The notes under the pieces were generated by a model. It was not told where the DNA came from, ran no database searches, and saw nothing but the letters and a program-made list of their open reading frames with translations. DNA of 64,000 bases from NCBI GenBank assembly GCA_019637395.1, contig JAHBVR010000008.1, positions 1-64,000 of the forward strand, in the 5' to 3' direction. Source of the stretch: Vulcanimicrobiota bacterium. GTDB taxonomy: Bacteria > Vulcanimicrobiota > Xenobia > Xenobiales > JADMJV01. Shown here piece by piece: positions 35,924 through 43,919 of this stretch (position 1 is the first letter of the stretch; each line of letters opens with the position of its first letter). Position numbers and translations under genes: made by a program.

Positions 35924-37490
35924 CGTCCTGATTGTGGGTTCAGGAGCGGCTGCTGCGGCAGCAGCCTTGGGTTTGCGAGGGTTGAGAGTAGCAGTCCTGG
36001 ATGTGGGTTATGAGCCGGACTATGAAGGCCTGCCACCAGGTAGGCTCTACGATATCCGGCGAACCTCAAGCGACCTGTTCGCTTCTCTGATTGGCCGGAA
36101 CTTCGAGGCGTTCGAAACTCTCCACGGACAGAGAGTCAGTCCCAAGCTTAAGACGCCCGGAATGGCTTGCGTTACCAAGAATTGGCGGTCCTTTTATGCA
36201 CTGGAGTCTTGCAACTTCGACCCCGCCCTCAGTTTGGCAAAAGGCGGCTTCGCCAACGCGTGGGGGGCTGGATGTTTTCGTTTCAGTCATGAGGAATTGC
36301 GAAGCTTTCCGTTCCACCCGACGGAGCTTGACCCCCATTATGACGCTCTTACTGCCGAACTGGGTATCTCGGGATGTAAGGATGATCTTTCTGAGTTTTG
36401 GGGCACTACGGATGGCTTGTTACCGCCCCTGGAGCTCAGCCCCTGGGCCTTGCAATTCTTGTCCAGGTACACAAAGCAGCGGCCCGCATTCAGAAAGGCT
36501 GGCATTTTTGTCGGCCGTCCGAGGGTAGCGGTTTTAACCCGAAATCTGGGAGAAAGGAGAGCTTATGGGTATCAAACTCGCGACTTTTTTGAGCCGCATC
36601 AACCTTCCATCTACACGCCTGTATTTACGATTGACAGGCTAATCAGAGAGGGGTGCATCACTTATTTGCCTGGACACTTCGTCGAGCGCATCGAGGAGCG
36701 CCGTGGTCATCTAGAGGTCCGCACGACCTGTCTTAAAACCAATGACTCGTCCATTTTTTCAGCCAAGAAGTGCATCCTGGCGGCAGGAGCCATCGGCTCC
36801 GCCAGGATCGCTCTAAACAGTTTTGCTCAAGCCCGAGAGCGGATTCCGCTTCGCGAGAATCCTCTTTCTTTTATGGTCCTGTTCGATCCTCGGCGTCTTG
36901 GTAAGGGTCAAGAGAGTATGGGATTCGGAGGAGCGCAAATTTCTATCGTGTACAGGTCCCCGGCTGCTGAACCCGTCCAGGCCAGTGTCTACGATTTATC
37001 GGCAGTCTTGCGCAATGACATCCTTTTTGACCTGCCTTTTTCGGTTAAGTCACTTCCTGAACTGGCCCGGTTGCTCGTGCCTTCTTTTCTGGTTGTCCAA
37101 GTCTTTTATCCGGACGACAGTCCCTTAGGGCAGGGCAGTATCTGTTGGCCGGGAGATGGTAGTATGCGCATTGACTTCCGAGAGAACCTGACCAGGGGAA
37201 AGCTGGAGTGGTTATTGGCTCGGAAGTTGCTAAAGTTGGGGTATTTCACAGCTCCCCCGATGTGGAGATATCCAGTCTCCGGCCTGTGCTATCATTATGC
37301 GGGCACTCTCCCAATGCATCGCCAGGCAGAAGGTTTCCAGTGTCATCCAGATGGGAGGCTTGCGGTATCCCGCCACACCTATGTGGCCGACGCTGCGAAC
37401 TTTCCAACCTTGCCAAGCAAGAATCTGACTTTTACAGCTATGGCAAACGCGATGCGGATTGCCACGTTATTGAAGGTTAGTAGCTTTTGA
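35916..37490 (+). CDS. GMC-type FAD-dependent oxidoreductase
   Basis: 524 residues starting at TTG (35916). The FAD-binding Rossmann motif is VGSGAAAAAAALGL. The GMC pattern continues with GGFANAWGAGCFRF and a C-terminal LCYHYAGTLPMH followed by YVADAANFPTLPSKN, which carries the conserved His and Asn region of the active site. Likely an alcohol or sugar dehydrogenase in the cytoplasm. Overlaps both neighbours, so cotranscribed. Confidence 0.87.
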   Translation: MFDVLIVGSGAAAAAAALGLRGLRVAVLDVGYEPDYEGLPPGRLYDIRRTSSDLFASLIGRNFEAFETLHGQRVSPKLKTPGMACVTKNWRSFYALESCNFDPALSLAKGGFANAWGAGCFRFSHEELRSFPFHPTELDPHYDALTAELGISGCKDDLSEFWGTTDGLLPPLELSPWALQFLSRYTKQRPAFRKAGIFVGRPRVAVLTRNLGERRAYGYQTRDFFEPHQPSIYTPVFTIDRLIREGCITYLPGHFVERIEERRGHLEVRTTCLKTNDSSIFSAKKCILAAGAIGSARIALNSFAQARERIPLRENPLSFMVLFDPRRLGKGQESMGFGGAQISIVYRSPAAEPVQASVYDLSAVLRNDILFDLPFSVKSLPELARLLVPSFLVVQVFYPDDSPLGQGSICWPGDGSMRIDFRENLTRGKLEWLLARKLLKLGYFTAPPMWRYPVSGLCYHYAGTLPMHRQAEGFQCHPDGRLAVSRHTYVADAANFPTLPSKNLTFTAMANAMRIATLLKVSSF

Positions 37491-38353
37491 GAGTATTGAT
37501 TACGGGAGTGTCGGGCTTTATTGGGCAGGCTCTTGCCCAGCATTTTCTTAAACTTGGACATGAGGTTCTTGGGACGAGTACTCGAGAGGGCTGGGGGGGC
37601 ATTTCTGTAGGGGTCTGGAAGCTGGGGGAATCCTTGCCCCCCGAGCTTCTCGAGAATGTCGATCTTGTGGTACACGCTGTCTACGATCCAACTATTCCTG
37701 AGGAGTTGGCGGTGGCTGGTGGAGCTGAGGTGATCAGGCAGGCTCACGCGGCTGGAGTTAGATGTCAGTTACTTATTAGTACGTTGACGGCGAAAGCTGA
37801 CTCCGCGTCGCCGTACGGGCGACAAAAGCACCGCTTGGAGCAATATATCTTGGCATACCGTGGCATCGTGGTGCGTCCGGGCTTGGTCGTTGGCTCAGGT
37901 GGGCTCTTTGGCCGGTTAGATCGCCTTGTGCGAAGATGCTTCGTCGTCCCTGTCGTCGGTGACGGACGGCATTCGGTTTACTTCATCGGCCTGGATGAAT
38001 TGGTTGAGGCCATTTCTATGCTTGCATCGAGGCCTCAGACCGGAGTATTTAATCTGTTTCATTCAGGAGGTATTGGTTTCAGTACGATGCTTCGCGAGAT
38101 CGCCAGGATGCATGGCCTGAGACGCTGGCTACTTCCAATGCCAATATGGTTGATTGACGCTTGTTTGCTGACAATTGAGCTATTGAAGTTCCCGCTGGGA
38201 GTCCGCAGAGAGAATCTCCTCGGCCTGAAGCAGAACAGTGCCATGGTCTTGGACTCAGATTTAGGGTCGCTTGGTATTCCACCGAGGAGTTTTGTGGAGG
38301 CTTACTTCGCTAACCAACGGAATGAACGAGCCACTAAATTGGCGAAAAGTTGA
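37487..38353 (+). CDS. NAD-dependent epimerase/dehydratase family protein
   Basis: 288 residues of extended SDR type. Motifs are GVSGFIG (NAD-binding) and YGRQK (catalytic Tyr and Lys). The TTG start overlaps the oxidoreductase stop as TTGA. Substrate specificity is not evident, but position after a methyltransferase and GMC oxidoreductase suggests nucleotide-sugar or polyketide-like modification. Its 3' end overlaps the convergent gene by 52 bases. Confidence 0.85.
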   Translation: MRVLITGVSGFIGQALAQHFLKLGHEVLGTSTREGWGGISVGVWKLGESLPPELLENVDLVVHAVYDPTIPEELAVAGGAEVIRQAHAAGVRCQLLISTLTAKADSASPYGRQKHRLEQYILAYRGIVVRPGLVVGSGGLFGRLDRLVRRCFVVPVVGDGRHSVYFIGLDELVEAISMLASRPQTGVFNLFHSGGIGFSTMLREIARMHGLRRWLLPMPIWLIDACLLTIELLKFPLGVRRENLLGLKQNSAMVLDSDLGSLGIPPRSFVEAYFANQRNERATKLAKS

Positions 38354-38766
38354 GGGCTGGCTTGAATAGGCATGTCGAAGTGTAAAACGACGACCGCCAT
38401 ACCGCGGTCGCTCAAGGTGAGTAGAGAAATTTCCTGGTTGTGTTTCGAATCCTCTGTTTGTACGGCCAGAGCGTCTGTTCCCCCCAGTTTTAGTTTGCCG
38501 GCATCAACAACAGCTTTGCCCATCTGGCGCTGATTTGTCATAAACGCTCGGGCTATGTCCTCGAGTTTCTGCCCTTTCTTCTTGGGCGGGAAGAGAGAGG
38601 AGCTGACCTTTACCTTTTTGTCTGGGCTGCGGGCATCTGCTCCAGAAGAAACAACGAAAGAATCCGGTACTTCGAATTGAAAGGCTCCAGATTTGTCAGT
38701 GAGAACCTTGCCGTAAGCGGCCAAGCTCAGCGAGACTATAAGTAACAACCGTTTGCAATACTGCAT
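38302..38766 (-). CDS. secreted hypothetical protein
   Basis: 154 residues with a signal peptide (MQYCKRLLLIVSLSLAAYG). The mature part has AFQFEVPDSFVVSS and a lysine-rich loop, resembling PsbP/DcrB-like small secreted proteins, but no clear family. It lies 15 bases downstream of pilC and is probably cotranscribed with it. The last 52 bases overlap the end of the convergent epimerase gene. Confidence 0.65.
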   Translation of the reverse strand: MQYCKRLLLIVSLSLAAYGKVLTDKSGAFQFEVPDSFVVSSGADARSPDKKVKVSSSLFPPKKKGQKLEDIARAFMTNQRQMGKAVVDAGKLKLGGTDALAVQTEDSKHNQEISLLTLSDRGMAVVVLHFDMPIQASPQLFANLVARSFRWLAK

Positions 38767-38781
38767 ATGAGCTGAGCCTTT

Positions 38782-40008
38782 CTAGAGATTGGCGAGCAAT
38801 TCCACCATAGGCATAAAAGCAGCAATTGCTACGAAGCCGACCAGCGTGCCCATGAAGGCCATAATCATGGGTTCGAGCATAGAGGCCAAGTTGTCGAGCT
38901 GGATCTCGACATCTTCTTCGTAAAGTTTGCCAATACGCCGCACCATGTCTGATAGATTACCGGTTTCTTCGCCAACTTTGATCATCTGAAGGCATGTTTG
39001 CGGAAAGGCATCATGCATTTCGAATGCTCGAAAGACGCTTGCGCCGTCGAGCATTGAGCGACGGGCCCAGCCTAGTTTTTGGGTGAGCACCTGGTTTCCG
39101 GCTATGAGTTCAAGAGTGGCGAGCACATCAGTGAGAGAAACGCCTGCGTCCAGAAGAGTTGCCATTGTGTATAGAACTCTCGATTGGTCATTAAGCATCA
39201 AAAGTTTTCCTGCGACAGGAATCTTGAGGATGTTTAAATCGATCATATACTTGAGTTGCGGCGTATTCTTCGAGTTCCGCATCACAGTGATTAAAATGTA
39301 TATACCGATGGCGAGTACAATGCCGATCGGAACCATGATTCGCGGGTCTCGAGCGGTATTGACGACAAAGACCAGGAGACGGGTCGGCCATGGTAGGGAG
39401 ACGCCCATCGATAGAAATACCGGCAACATCATTGGGAGGATGTAAAAAACGAACAGCGCAATAACTGCGCAACAGACTACGAAAATCACGGCTGGATAGG
39501 CGAAAGTCGACTGGATGCGTTTCTTCATCGTTACGACTTTTTCCATCAAGTCGGCGAGCTTTTTCAATGCAACATCCAGGCCGCCAGATGTTTCTCCGGC
39601 TTTGACCATTGCGATATAGGTGTCATTGAAAACTCGCGGCTGCTCAGCCATGGATTTGGACAGGGACTTGCCCTGTTCCACACCTTCCGCAACTCGGGCC
39701 AGCACAAGGTTCAAGTTTTGGCTCTCGCCTTGAGTAAGGAAGCGAAGACAGCGGTTGATGCTGATGCCTGCTTCAATCATGGTGGCCAACTGCCGAGTAT
39801 ACACAGCCAGCGCTTCATATGAAACTTTAGGGCTGCTTTGAAAAACCGTGGTCCCCGTCGAGGCCGTAACTTGTTCCTCGCGTAGTACCAAGACATTTTT
39901 GTAGACTTTCTTTAGGCGCAGCATGGCGAGGTTCTCGCTCGGTGCGTTAAGGGTCCCCTGGATTACTCGGTCGTTCTCGTCTACAGCTTTAAATGTAAAG
40001 GTTGCCAT
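38782..40008 (-). CDS. pilC: type IV pilus inner-membrane platform protein PilC/GspF
   Basis: The integral membrane platform of type IV pili or type II secretion, which contacts the extension and retraction ATPases. From the ATG at 40008 (GGAG seven bases upstream), 408 residues contain two GspF domains. The first has YTRQLATMIEAGISINRCL and MVKAGETSGGLD; the second repeats them as LYTMATLLDAGVSL and MIKVGEETGNLSD. Three membrane helices separate and follow them. No pilB, pilT or pilD gene is in the window. Confidence 0.95.
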   Translation of the reverse strand: MATFTFKAVDENDRVIQGTLNAPSENLAMLRLKKVYKNVLVLREEQVTASTGTTVFQSSPKVSYEALAVYTRQLATMIEAGISINRCLRFLTQGESQNLNLVLARVAEGVEQGKSLSKSMAEQPRVFNDTYIAMVKAGETSGGLDVALKKLADLMEKVVTMKKRIQSTFAYPAVIFVVCCAVIALFVFYILPMMLPVFLSMGVSLPWPTRLLVFVVNTARDPRIMVPIGIVLAIGIYILITVMRNSKNTPQLKYMIDLNILKIPVAGKLLMLNDQSRVLYTMATLLDAGVSLTDVLATLELIAGNQVLTQKLGWARRSMLDGASVFRAFEMHDAFPQTCLQMIKVGEETGNLSDMVRRIGKLYEEDVEIQLDNLASMLEPMIMAFMGTLVGFVAIAAFMPMVELLANL

Positions 40009-40164
40009 TCTCGTCTCCGGTCCATTGACTCCGTGGCATTCTGGCAAGACGGGGAAAGCCCCTGCTCAAAACAGGCACGCCATTTCATTTCGCCTTTGTA
40101 CGACCACTATCCCTGGCATGCTGTTCCGCTGTCTTGATACGGGTGTTCATTCAATGACAATTTA

Positions 40165-40510
40165 GCAGACCGTGACCGATCCCGTCAGGTTCCAGGCTTG
40201 GTGGAAGCTCCATTTGCGCCGGTAGAGGACGACGGGCGCCTTCTCGCGGTCCGTCAGTGAAGGCTGGGCTGGAGGGACGCGGGCGGGGCGGGAGTCCAGA
40301 TAGAGGATGGAGTTGCCGGTCGGGAGATCAGCTGGGCTGGTGGCGGAGCCGCTGATTCCCGGGAAGTAGGAGGTCTCCCGGGTGTCCAGGTTGAGCGCGC
40401 CGACCTGGCCCTGGCGATAGCGGGGCGGGTTGTCTGAAAGAGAATTTTATCGCCGGCCGGAGACCAGGGCGGGTCACGTTCTGGTCCTGGTCCCAGGTCA
40501 GGCGTAGAGG
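40165..40510 (-). pseudogene. fragment copy of the TolB-like gene at 42211-43122
   Basis: This stretch matches the 3' part of the intact TolB-like gene base for base over long runs (for example GTAGAGGACGAC, GGAAGTAGGAGGTCTCCCGG and AGAGAATTTTATCGCC). It has small indels that break the reading frame and an internal deletion joining the repeat near GACCAGCGCGG to the earlier WDQ repeat. It has no start. It marks a partial duplication of the 42 kb locus. Confidence 0.85.
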
Positions 40511-40707
40511 CTCCAATAGACTCGCATGAACATCGAAGGGCCATTGATCAGCAAGTGAGAGTACGATTGCTCCCAGTCTGGCGGGAAGGACGTTTGGGAG
40601 CTAACCAGTATGGCCTCACGATGGCTTATTTCTTGAAGTCGTTCCGTCAGTTGTTGAGCGGGGGGCAGGCTGCGGCCCAGGTCCCAGTGATGGCAACGAG
40701 TCAACAT
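40498..40707 (-). CDS. short conserved protein, paralogue of 21622-22215 N-terminus
   Basis: 69 residues starting MLTRCHHWDLGRSLPP. About half the residues match the first 70 residues of the hemerythrin fusion, including CHHW, LPP, EAILV, TSFP, GPS and RVY. Between the two DNA copies many differences are at third codon positions in this frame, which argues that this strand is, or recently was, protein-coding. It overlaps the divergent plus-strand gene start by 18 bases. The HHE domain is missing. Function unknown; it could also be a relic. Confidence 0.5.
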   Translation of the reverse strand: MLTRCHHWDLGRSLPPAQQLTERLQEISHREAILVSSQTSFPPDWEQSYSHLLINGPSMFMRVYWSLYA

Positions 40708-41199
40708 CTGCGCAGGTTCGTGCTGGTCCTGTTGGCGCTCCTGTCGTTGGGGGCGACTTTCGATTGGAGCGAGGATGCTCGCTGGGAGCTGCGCTCCCAG
40801 GATCAAACCCTCTATCGTCTCGATGAAACGATGGCTGAGTTGGGCGCTCCCCCGACCGAGCAGGAAATGTTCGTGATGGACAAGATCGGCCTGTTGGTTC
40901 GCCAGCGCAATCAGCGAGCTGTCAATCTGACCGTGCTGAATGGCAGTTGGGAAGTGCTGCGTAACGGTCAGGTGATGGGACGAGTGAATCAGCCGCTGAC
41001 GGAATGGCAGGCTCAACTGGGAGATCCCCTTACAGTCTTTATCAATCCTCAGAAAGTCGGCGTGATTTACTATTACAGAGGCTCCTTGATCGACATGGGG
41101 TTGATGGTGGCCGAGGACAAGGTGCTGTCGGTCATGTTTGTGGAACCCGGTTACCTGCGCGGTGCCCTGGAGCGTTCGGGTTACACGCCCAAGCAGTGA
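40690..41199 (+). CDS. small exported protein upstream of an acyltransferase
   Basis: 169 residues from the ATG at 40690, beginning with a basic stretch and a hydrophobic signal (LRRFVLVLLALLSLGATF). The rest is soluble with no known motif; DETMAELGAPPTEQE is also found in the decayed copy near 21490, so the pair is an old linked unit. The frame is open to 40555, but that part is antisense to the conserved minus ORF. Its stop overlaps the acyltransferase GTG start. Confidence 0.65.
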   Translation: MATSQHLRRFVLVLLALLSLGATFDWSEDARWELRSQDQTLYRLDETMAELGAPPTEQEMFVMDKIGLLVRQRNQRAVNLTVLNGSWEVLRNGQVMGRVNQPLTEWQAQLGDPLTVFINPQKVGVIYYYRGSLIDMGLMVAEDKVLSVMFVEPGYLRGALERSGYTPKQ

Positions 41200-41852
41200 G
41201 CCCGTCGACTCTTTCCTGGCCGCATTGGGCCTTTTACGTGACCGGTCGCTGGTGGTGGAAGTTTTTCTTTCGGATGTTTGGTGGGATCCGCATCGAGGGT
41301 CTGGAGTATCTGCCCTGCCGCGGCCCCGTCATTCTGGCTCCCAACCATGTGAGTCTGGCCGACCCCTGGATTATGTGTGCGGCTGTGCCGAATCCGATGC
41401 GCTCGATGGCTGCCGAGTATCTTTATAAGATTCCTGGCCTGGCGCAGTACCTTTACGGTATGGGCGCTTTCCCGCTCAAGCAGGGCGCCAGTGACCTGCA
41501 GGCAATGGGCAAGGCCCGGGATTTTCTCAAGCGGGGAGCGACCGTGATGATCTTTCCTGAGGGAGGTTGCAGTCCGGACGGCGCTCCTCGTCCGTGGCAG
41601 CCTGGAGTGGCGGTTCTGGCATTGCGGACCGGCGCTCCGGTCATCCCGGTGGTGATTGAGGGGAGTCGGGGCTGTTTGCCCCTGGGTTCCTTTCGTCCGC
41701 GTTACAGTCCCATGCGGGTGACTTTTCTGGAGCCGGTTCCGGCTCCGCCGATGCAGTCCGGTGGTATGCGCCATCAGGTGAAAGAACACCTGAAGCGATT
41801 GGAGGAGGCCTGGCGGAGAGCTGTGCCGACAAAAGTCTCTTCGGACGGTTGA
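41196..41852 (+). CDS. 1-acyl-glycerol-phosphate acyltransferase (PlsC-like)
   Basis: 218 residues starting at GTG within the upstream stop (GTGA). Acyltransferase box NHVSLADPW (NHxxxxD) and FPEGG are present, followed by PVIPVVIEG. Such enzymes add the second acyl chain in phosphatidic acid synthesis or acylate other lipids. A frame open to 41004 is out of phase with the family. A dead copy lies at 20938-21640. Confidence 0.9.
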   Translation: MSPSTLSWPHWAFYVTGRWWWKFFFRMFGGIRIEGLEYLPCRGPVILAPNHVSLADPWIMCAAVPNPMRSMAAEYLYKIPGLAQYLYGMGAFPLKQGASDLQAMGKARDFLKRGATVMIFPEGGCSPDGAPRPWQPGVAVLALRTGAPVIPVVIEGSRGCLPLGSFRPRYSPMRVTFLEPVPAPPMQSGGMRHQVKEHLKRLEEAWRRAVPTKVSSDG

Positions 41853-42210
41853 CAGGCCGACTGGGGGGAGGCTTGCACTTCAGGTAATCATTACTGCTCG
41901 GCGAGGTATCACGTGAAGCGAACTATCGAAACCAGTTGCCATTCCGGTTGAGATTCGCCGGAAACGACGGGGTTGCTACCCTTCGACCCGCCCTGGAGGC
42001 AGGTTGCGTCAGGGGTTTGGCGCGGTTTTCTTTCGCCGGTCGCCGGATTATTTTGCGTCCGTTCGCGATGAGGTGAAAAGCGAAATCGCTCGCGAAGTCT
42101 TGGGCTAGTTGAAGTTTTCGTCCTGCTTCGATACTTCACGCGGGACGATCCCGTCAAGGCTCTGGCTACTCTCGCTTTGGATTTTGAATGACCCGGCTCG
42201 AGCCCTGAGT
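41853..42210. other. intergenic region, nothing recognised
   Basis: These 358 bases between the acyltransferase and the convergent TolB-like gene have one open frame on the minus strand (to 41909), but its composition is not protein-like. I see no RNA gene or T-tailed hairpin. A ten-base palindrome GGCTCGAGCC lies near 42194-42203. Confidence 0.3.
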
Positions 42211-43122
42211 TTACGGGCCGGTCAGGTTCCAGGAGGCCTGGCGGAAACTCCATTGGGTGAGTTCGAATTCGCGCCGGTAGAGGACGACCGGCGCCGTCTC
42301 GCGGTCCGTAAGGGAGAACATGGTAAGGGCCGGGCTGGAGGGGGCGCGGGCGGAGCGGTAGTCCAGGTAGAGGATGGAGTTGCCGTCGGGAGACCAGCTG
42401 GGTTGGTGGGCGGAGCCGCCGATTTCAGGGAAGTAGGAGGTCTCCCGGGTGTCCAGGTTGAGCACGCCGATCTGGCCCTGGCGATAGCGGGTGCGGGTCG
42501 TCTGAAAGAGAATTTTATCGCCGCCCGGAGACCAGCGCGGGTCGACTTCGTCCTGGTTGCTGTTGGTAAGACGGGTTTCCTCGCCAGTAGCGATATCGAC
42601 CGAATAGAGGTCGCTCTGGCCGTTGCGCCGGCTGGCGAAGACCAGGCTTTGGCCGTCCGGCGACCAGCTCGGGGTGGCGTTCTGGCCCTGGTCCCAGGTC
42701 AGGCGTAGCGGTTCCGCTTCGGGCTTGTCCAGCGGCAGCAGCATGATCTCGTCGTTGCCGAAGCGATTGCTGGTAAAGGCCAGCCAGTTGCCGTCCGGAG
42801 AAGGCGCCGGCTGCCGATCCAGAGCGAGGTGACGATGTAGAACCCGCTCTTCCTGGCGCTCCAGGTTCCAGGCGGCCAGTTCCCAGTTGCCGCGTAGCAG
42901 CTTGCGGTAATAGACTTCGCCGCGAGCCGGGCAATAGGCGGCATCGGCCTCGCTGCCCACCTGGTTGGTGAGGCGATGCCAATCCCGTCCGTCACGCCGG
43001 ACCACGAAGATCTTGCTCAGCGGTCCGCTCTGGGCGGTGATCAGGAAGCGCTCAGACAAAGGGCCGGCGGTCGCTTGGACCACCAGCCCCAGTGTCAGGA
43101 CCGTTCGAAGGGCTCGAACCAA
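42211..43122 (-). CDS. secreted TolB-like WD40/PD40 beta-propeller protein
   Basis: 303 residues with a signal peptide (MVRALRTVLTLGLVVQATAG). Four or five PD40-type blades are visible (APSPDGNWLAFTSNR, SWSPDGQSLVFASRR, RWSPGGDKILFQTT, SWSPDGNSILYLD). TolB itself links outer-membrane and periplasmic proteins in the Tol-Pal system, but here no tol genes are nearby, so it may be an independent periplasmic propeller. Six bases from the next gene, it is probably cotranscribed with it. A degraded partial copy lies at 40165-40510. Confidence 0.85.
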   Translation of the reverse strand: MVRALRTVLTLGLVVQATAGPLSERFLITAQSGPLSKIFVVRRDGRDWHRLTNQVGSEADAAYCPARGEVYYRKLLRGNWELAAWNLERQEERVLHRHLALDRQPAPSPDGNWLAFTSNRFGNDEIMLLPLDKPEAEPLRLTWDQGQNATPSWSPDGQSLVFASRRNGQSDLYSVDIATGEETRLTNSNQDEVDPRWSPGGDKILFQTTRTRYRQGQIGVLNLDTRETSYFPEIGGSAHQPSWSPDGNSILYLDYRSARAPSSPALTMFSLTDRETAPVVLYRREFELTQWSFRQASWNLTGP

Positions 43123-43128
43123 CGCCGG

Positions 43129-43740
43129 TTAGCGGCGCTCTTGGCGTTTGAGCTGGCGCTTCACGGCCATCGTGCTGAGGTGGCTGTCGGTGATGATATA
43201 GGTCATGTCTTCATCGAGAGCGCGGTTCCAGCGGTGCTCGTACGGAATACGAGTGACGATGGCGTAGTTCTGGCCGAATTTGGTGTAGGCCACTACGCGG
43301 TAGGCATAGTTGCCGAACGCGTCCACGCCCCACGATTGAACCACCGGGTTGCCGGCGATGGTGGTGGCTTTCGGGGCCTGCCAGTCGCCACCGGTGATCT
43401 GCTTGATGTTGCCGATCCATTCGCTGACGACGGCGCGGGGCTGCTTGCCGGCGAGGCTGGAGCCGGCCCAGATGCCCATGCGGGCGCCGATGATTTCGTT
43501 GTAGTATTCTTTGTCAGCGCCCATGGCGCCGGCGTAGTTCAGCACCCAGGTGTCGTTCGGCATCTCGATGATGATGTCGCCACCGGAGTGAGGGTTATGG
43601 ATGGGCCGCTCATGATTAAAGCCCTGTCCTTCAAAATCGCGCGGAGCGTCGGTCAACGTCTTCCAGTTGGGGTCCGACCAGGCAGCCAGGCTGAGGGCGA
43701 TGCCAACTCCAGCCACCAGCAATCCTCGTAAACGCACCAT
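43129..43740 (-). CDS. secreted hypothetical protein
   Basis: 203 residues from the ATG at 43740, which has GGAGG six bases upstream; an ATG six codons earlier is not needed. A signal peptide (MVRLRGLLVAGVGIALSLAA) is followed by a mature domain with GGDIIIEMPNDTWVLNYAG and a basic C-terminus. No family recognised. First gene of a pair with the secreted TolB-like propeller, so both probably act in the periplasm or outside the cell. Confidence 0.7.
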   Translation of the reverse strand: MVRLRGLLVAGVGIALSLAAWSDPNWKTLTDAPRDFEGQGFNHERPIHNPHSGGDIIIEMPNDTWVLNYAGAMGADKEYYNEIIGARMGIWAGSSLAGKQPRAVVSEWIGNIKQITGGDWQAPKATTIAGNPVVQSWGVDAFGNYAYRVVAYTKFGQNYAIVTRIPYEHRWNRALDEDMTYIITDSHLSTMAVKRQLKRQERR

Positions 43741-43883
43741 GAATTCCTCCCAAGTCACTTGTGTGGCTCGACACTATTTGCCCGCGTTGAGCCACTGGTT
43801 GTCTAAGTCCCCGGCGGGTACGGGTGCACTTGTTCGGGCTGCGCTTCGGTGGTGGATCTGGGAGTCCTGTCTAAGGAGGTAAA

Positions 43884-43919
43884 ATGTCCAACCGAGGAAA
43901 GGTATGGCCCCATGTTTGA
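43884..43919 (+). CDS. possible 11-codon leader peptide before pcnB
   Basis: AAGGAGGTAAAATG is the strongest ribosome-binding site in the region. The ATG at 43884 opens MSNRGKVWPHV and then TGA at 43917-43919, overlapping the pcnB start at 43912. This could couple pcnB translation to a leader. It may also be chance, with the site serving as a standby element. Confidence 0.3.
   Translation: MSNRGKVWPHV

Noticed and set aside
40009-40164. c-di-GMP riboswitch upstream of pilC
   Set aside because: GC-rich hairpin GGGGAAAGCCCC is present, but not the conserved GEMM core.
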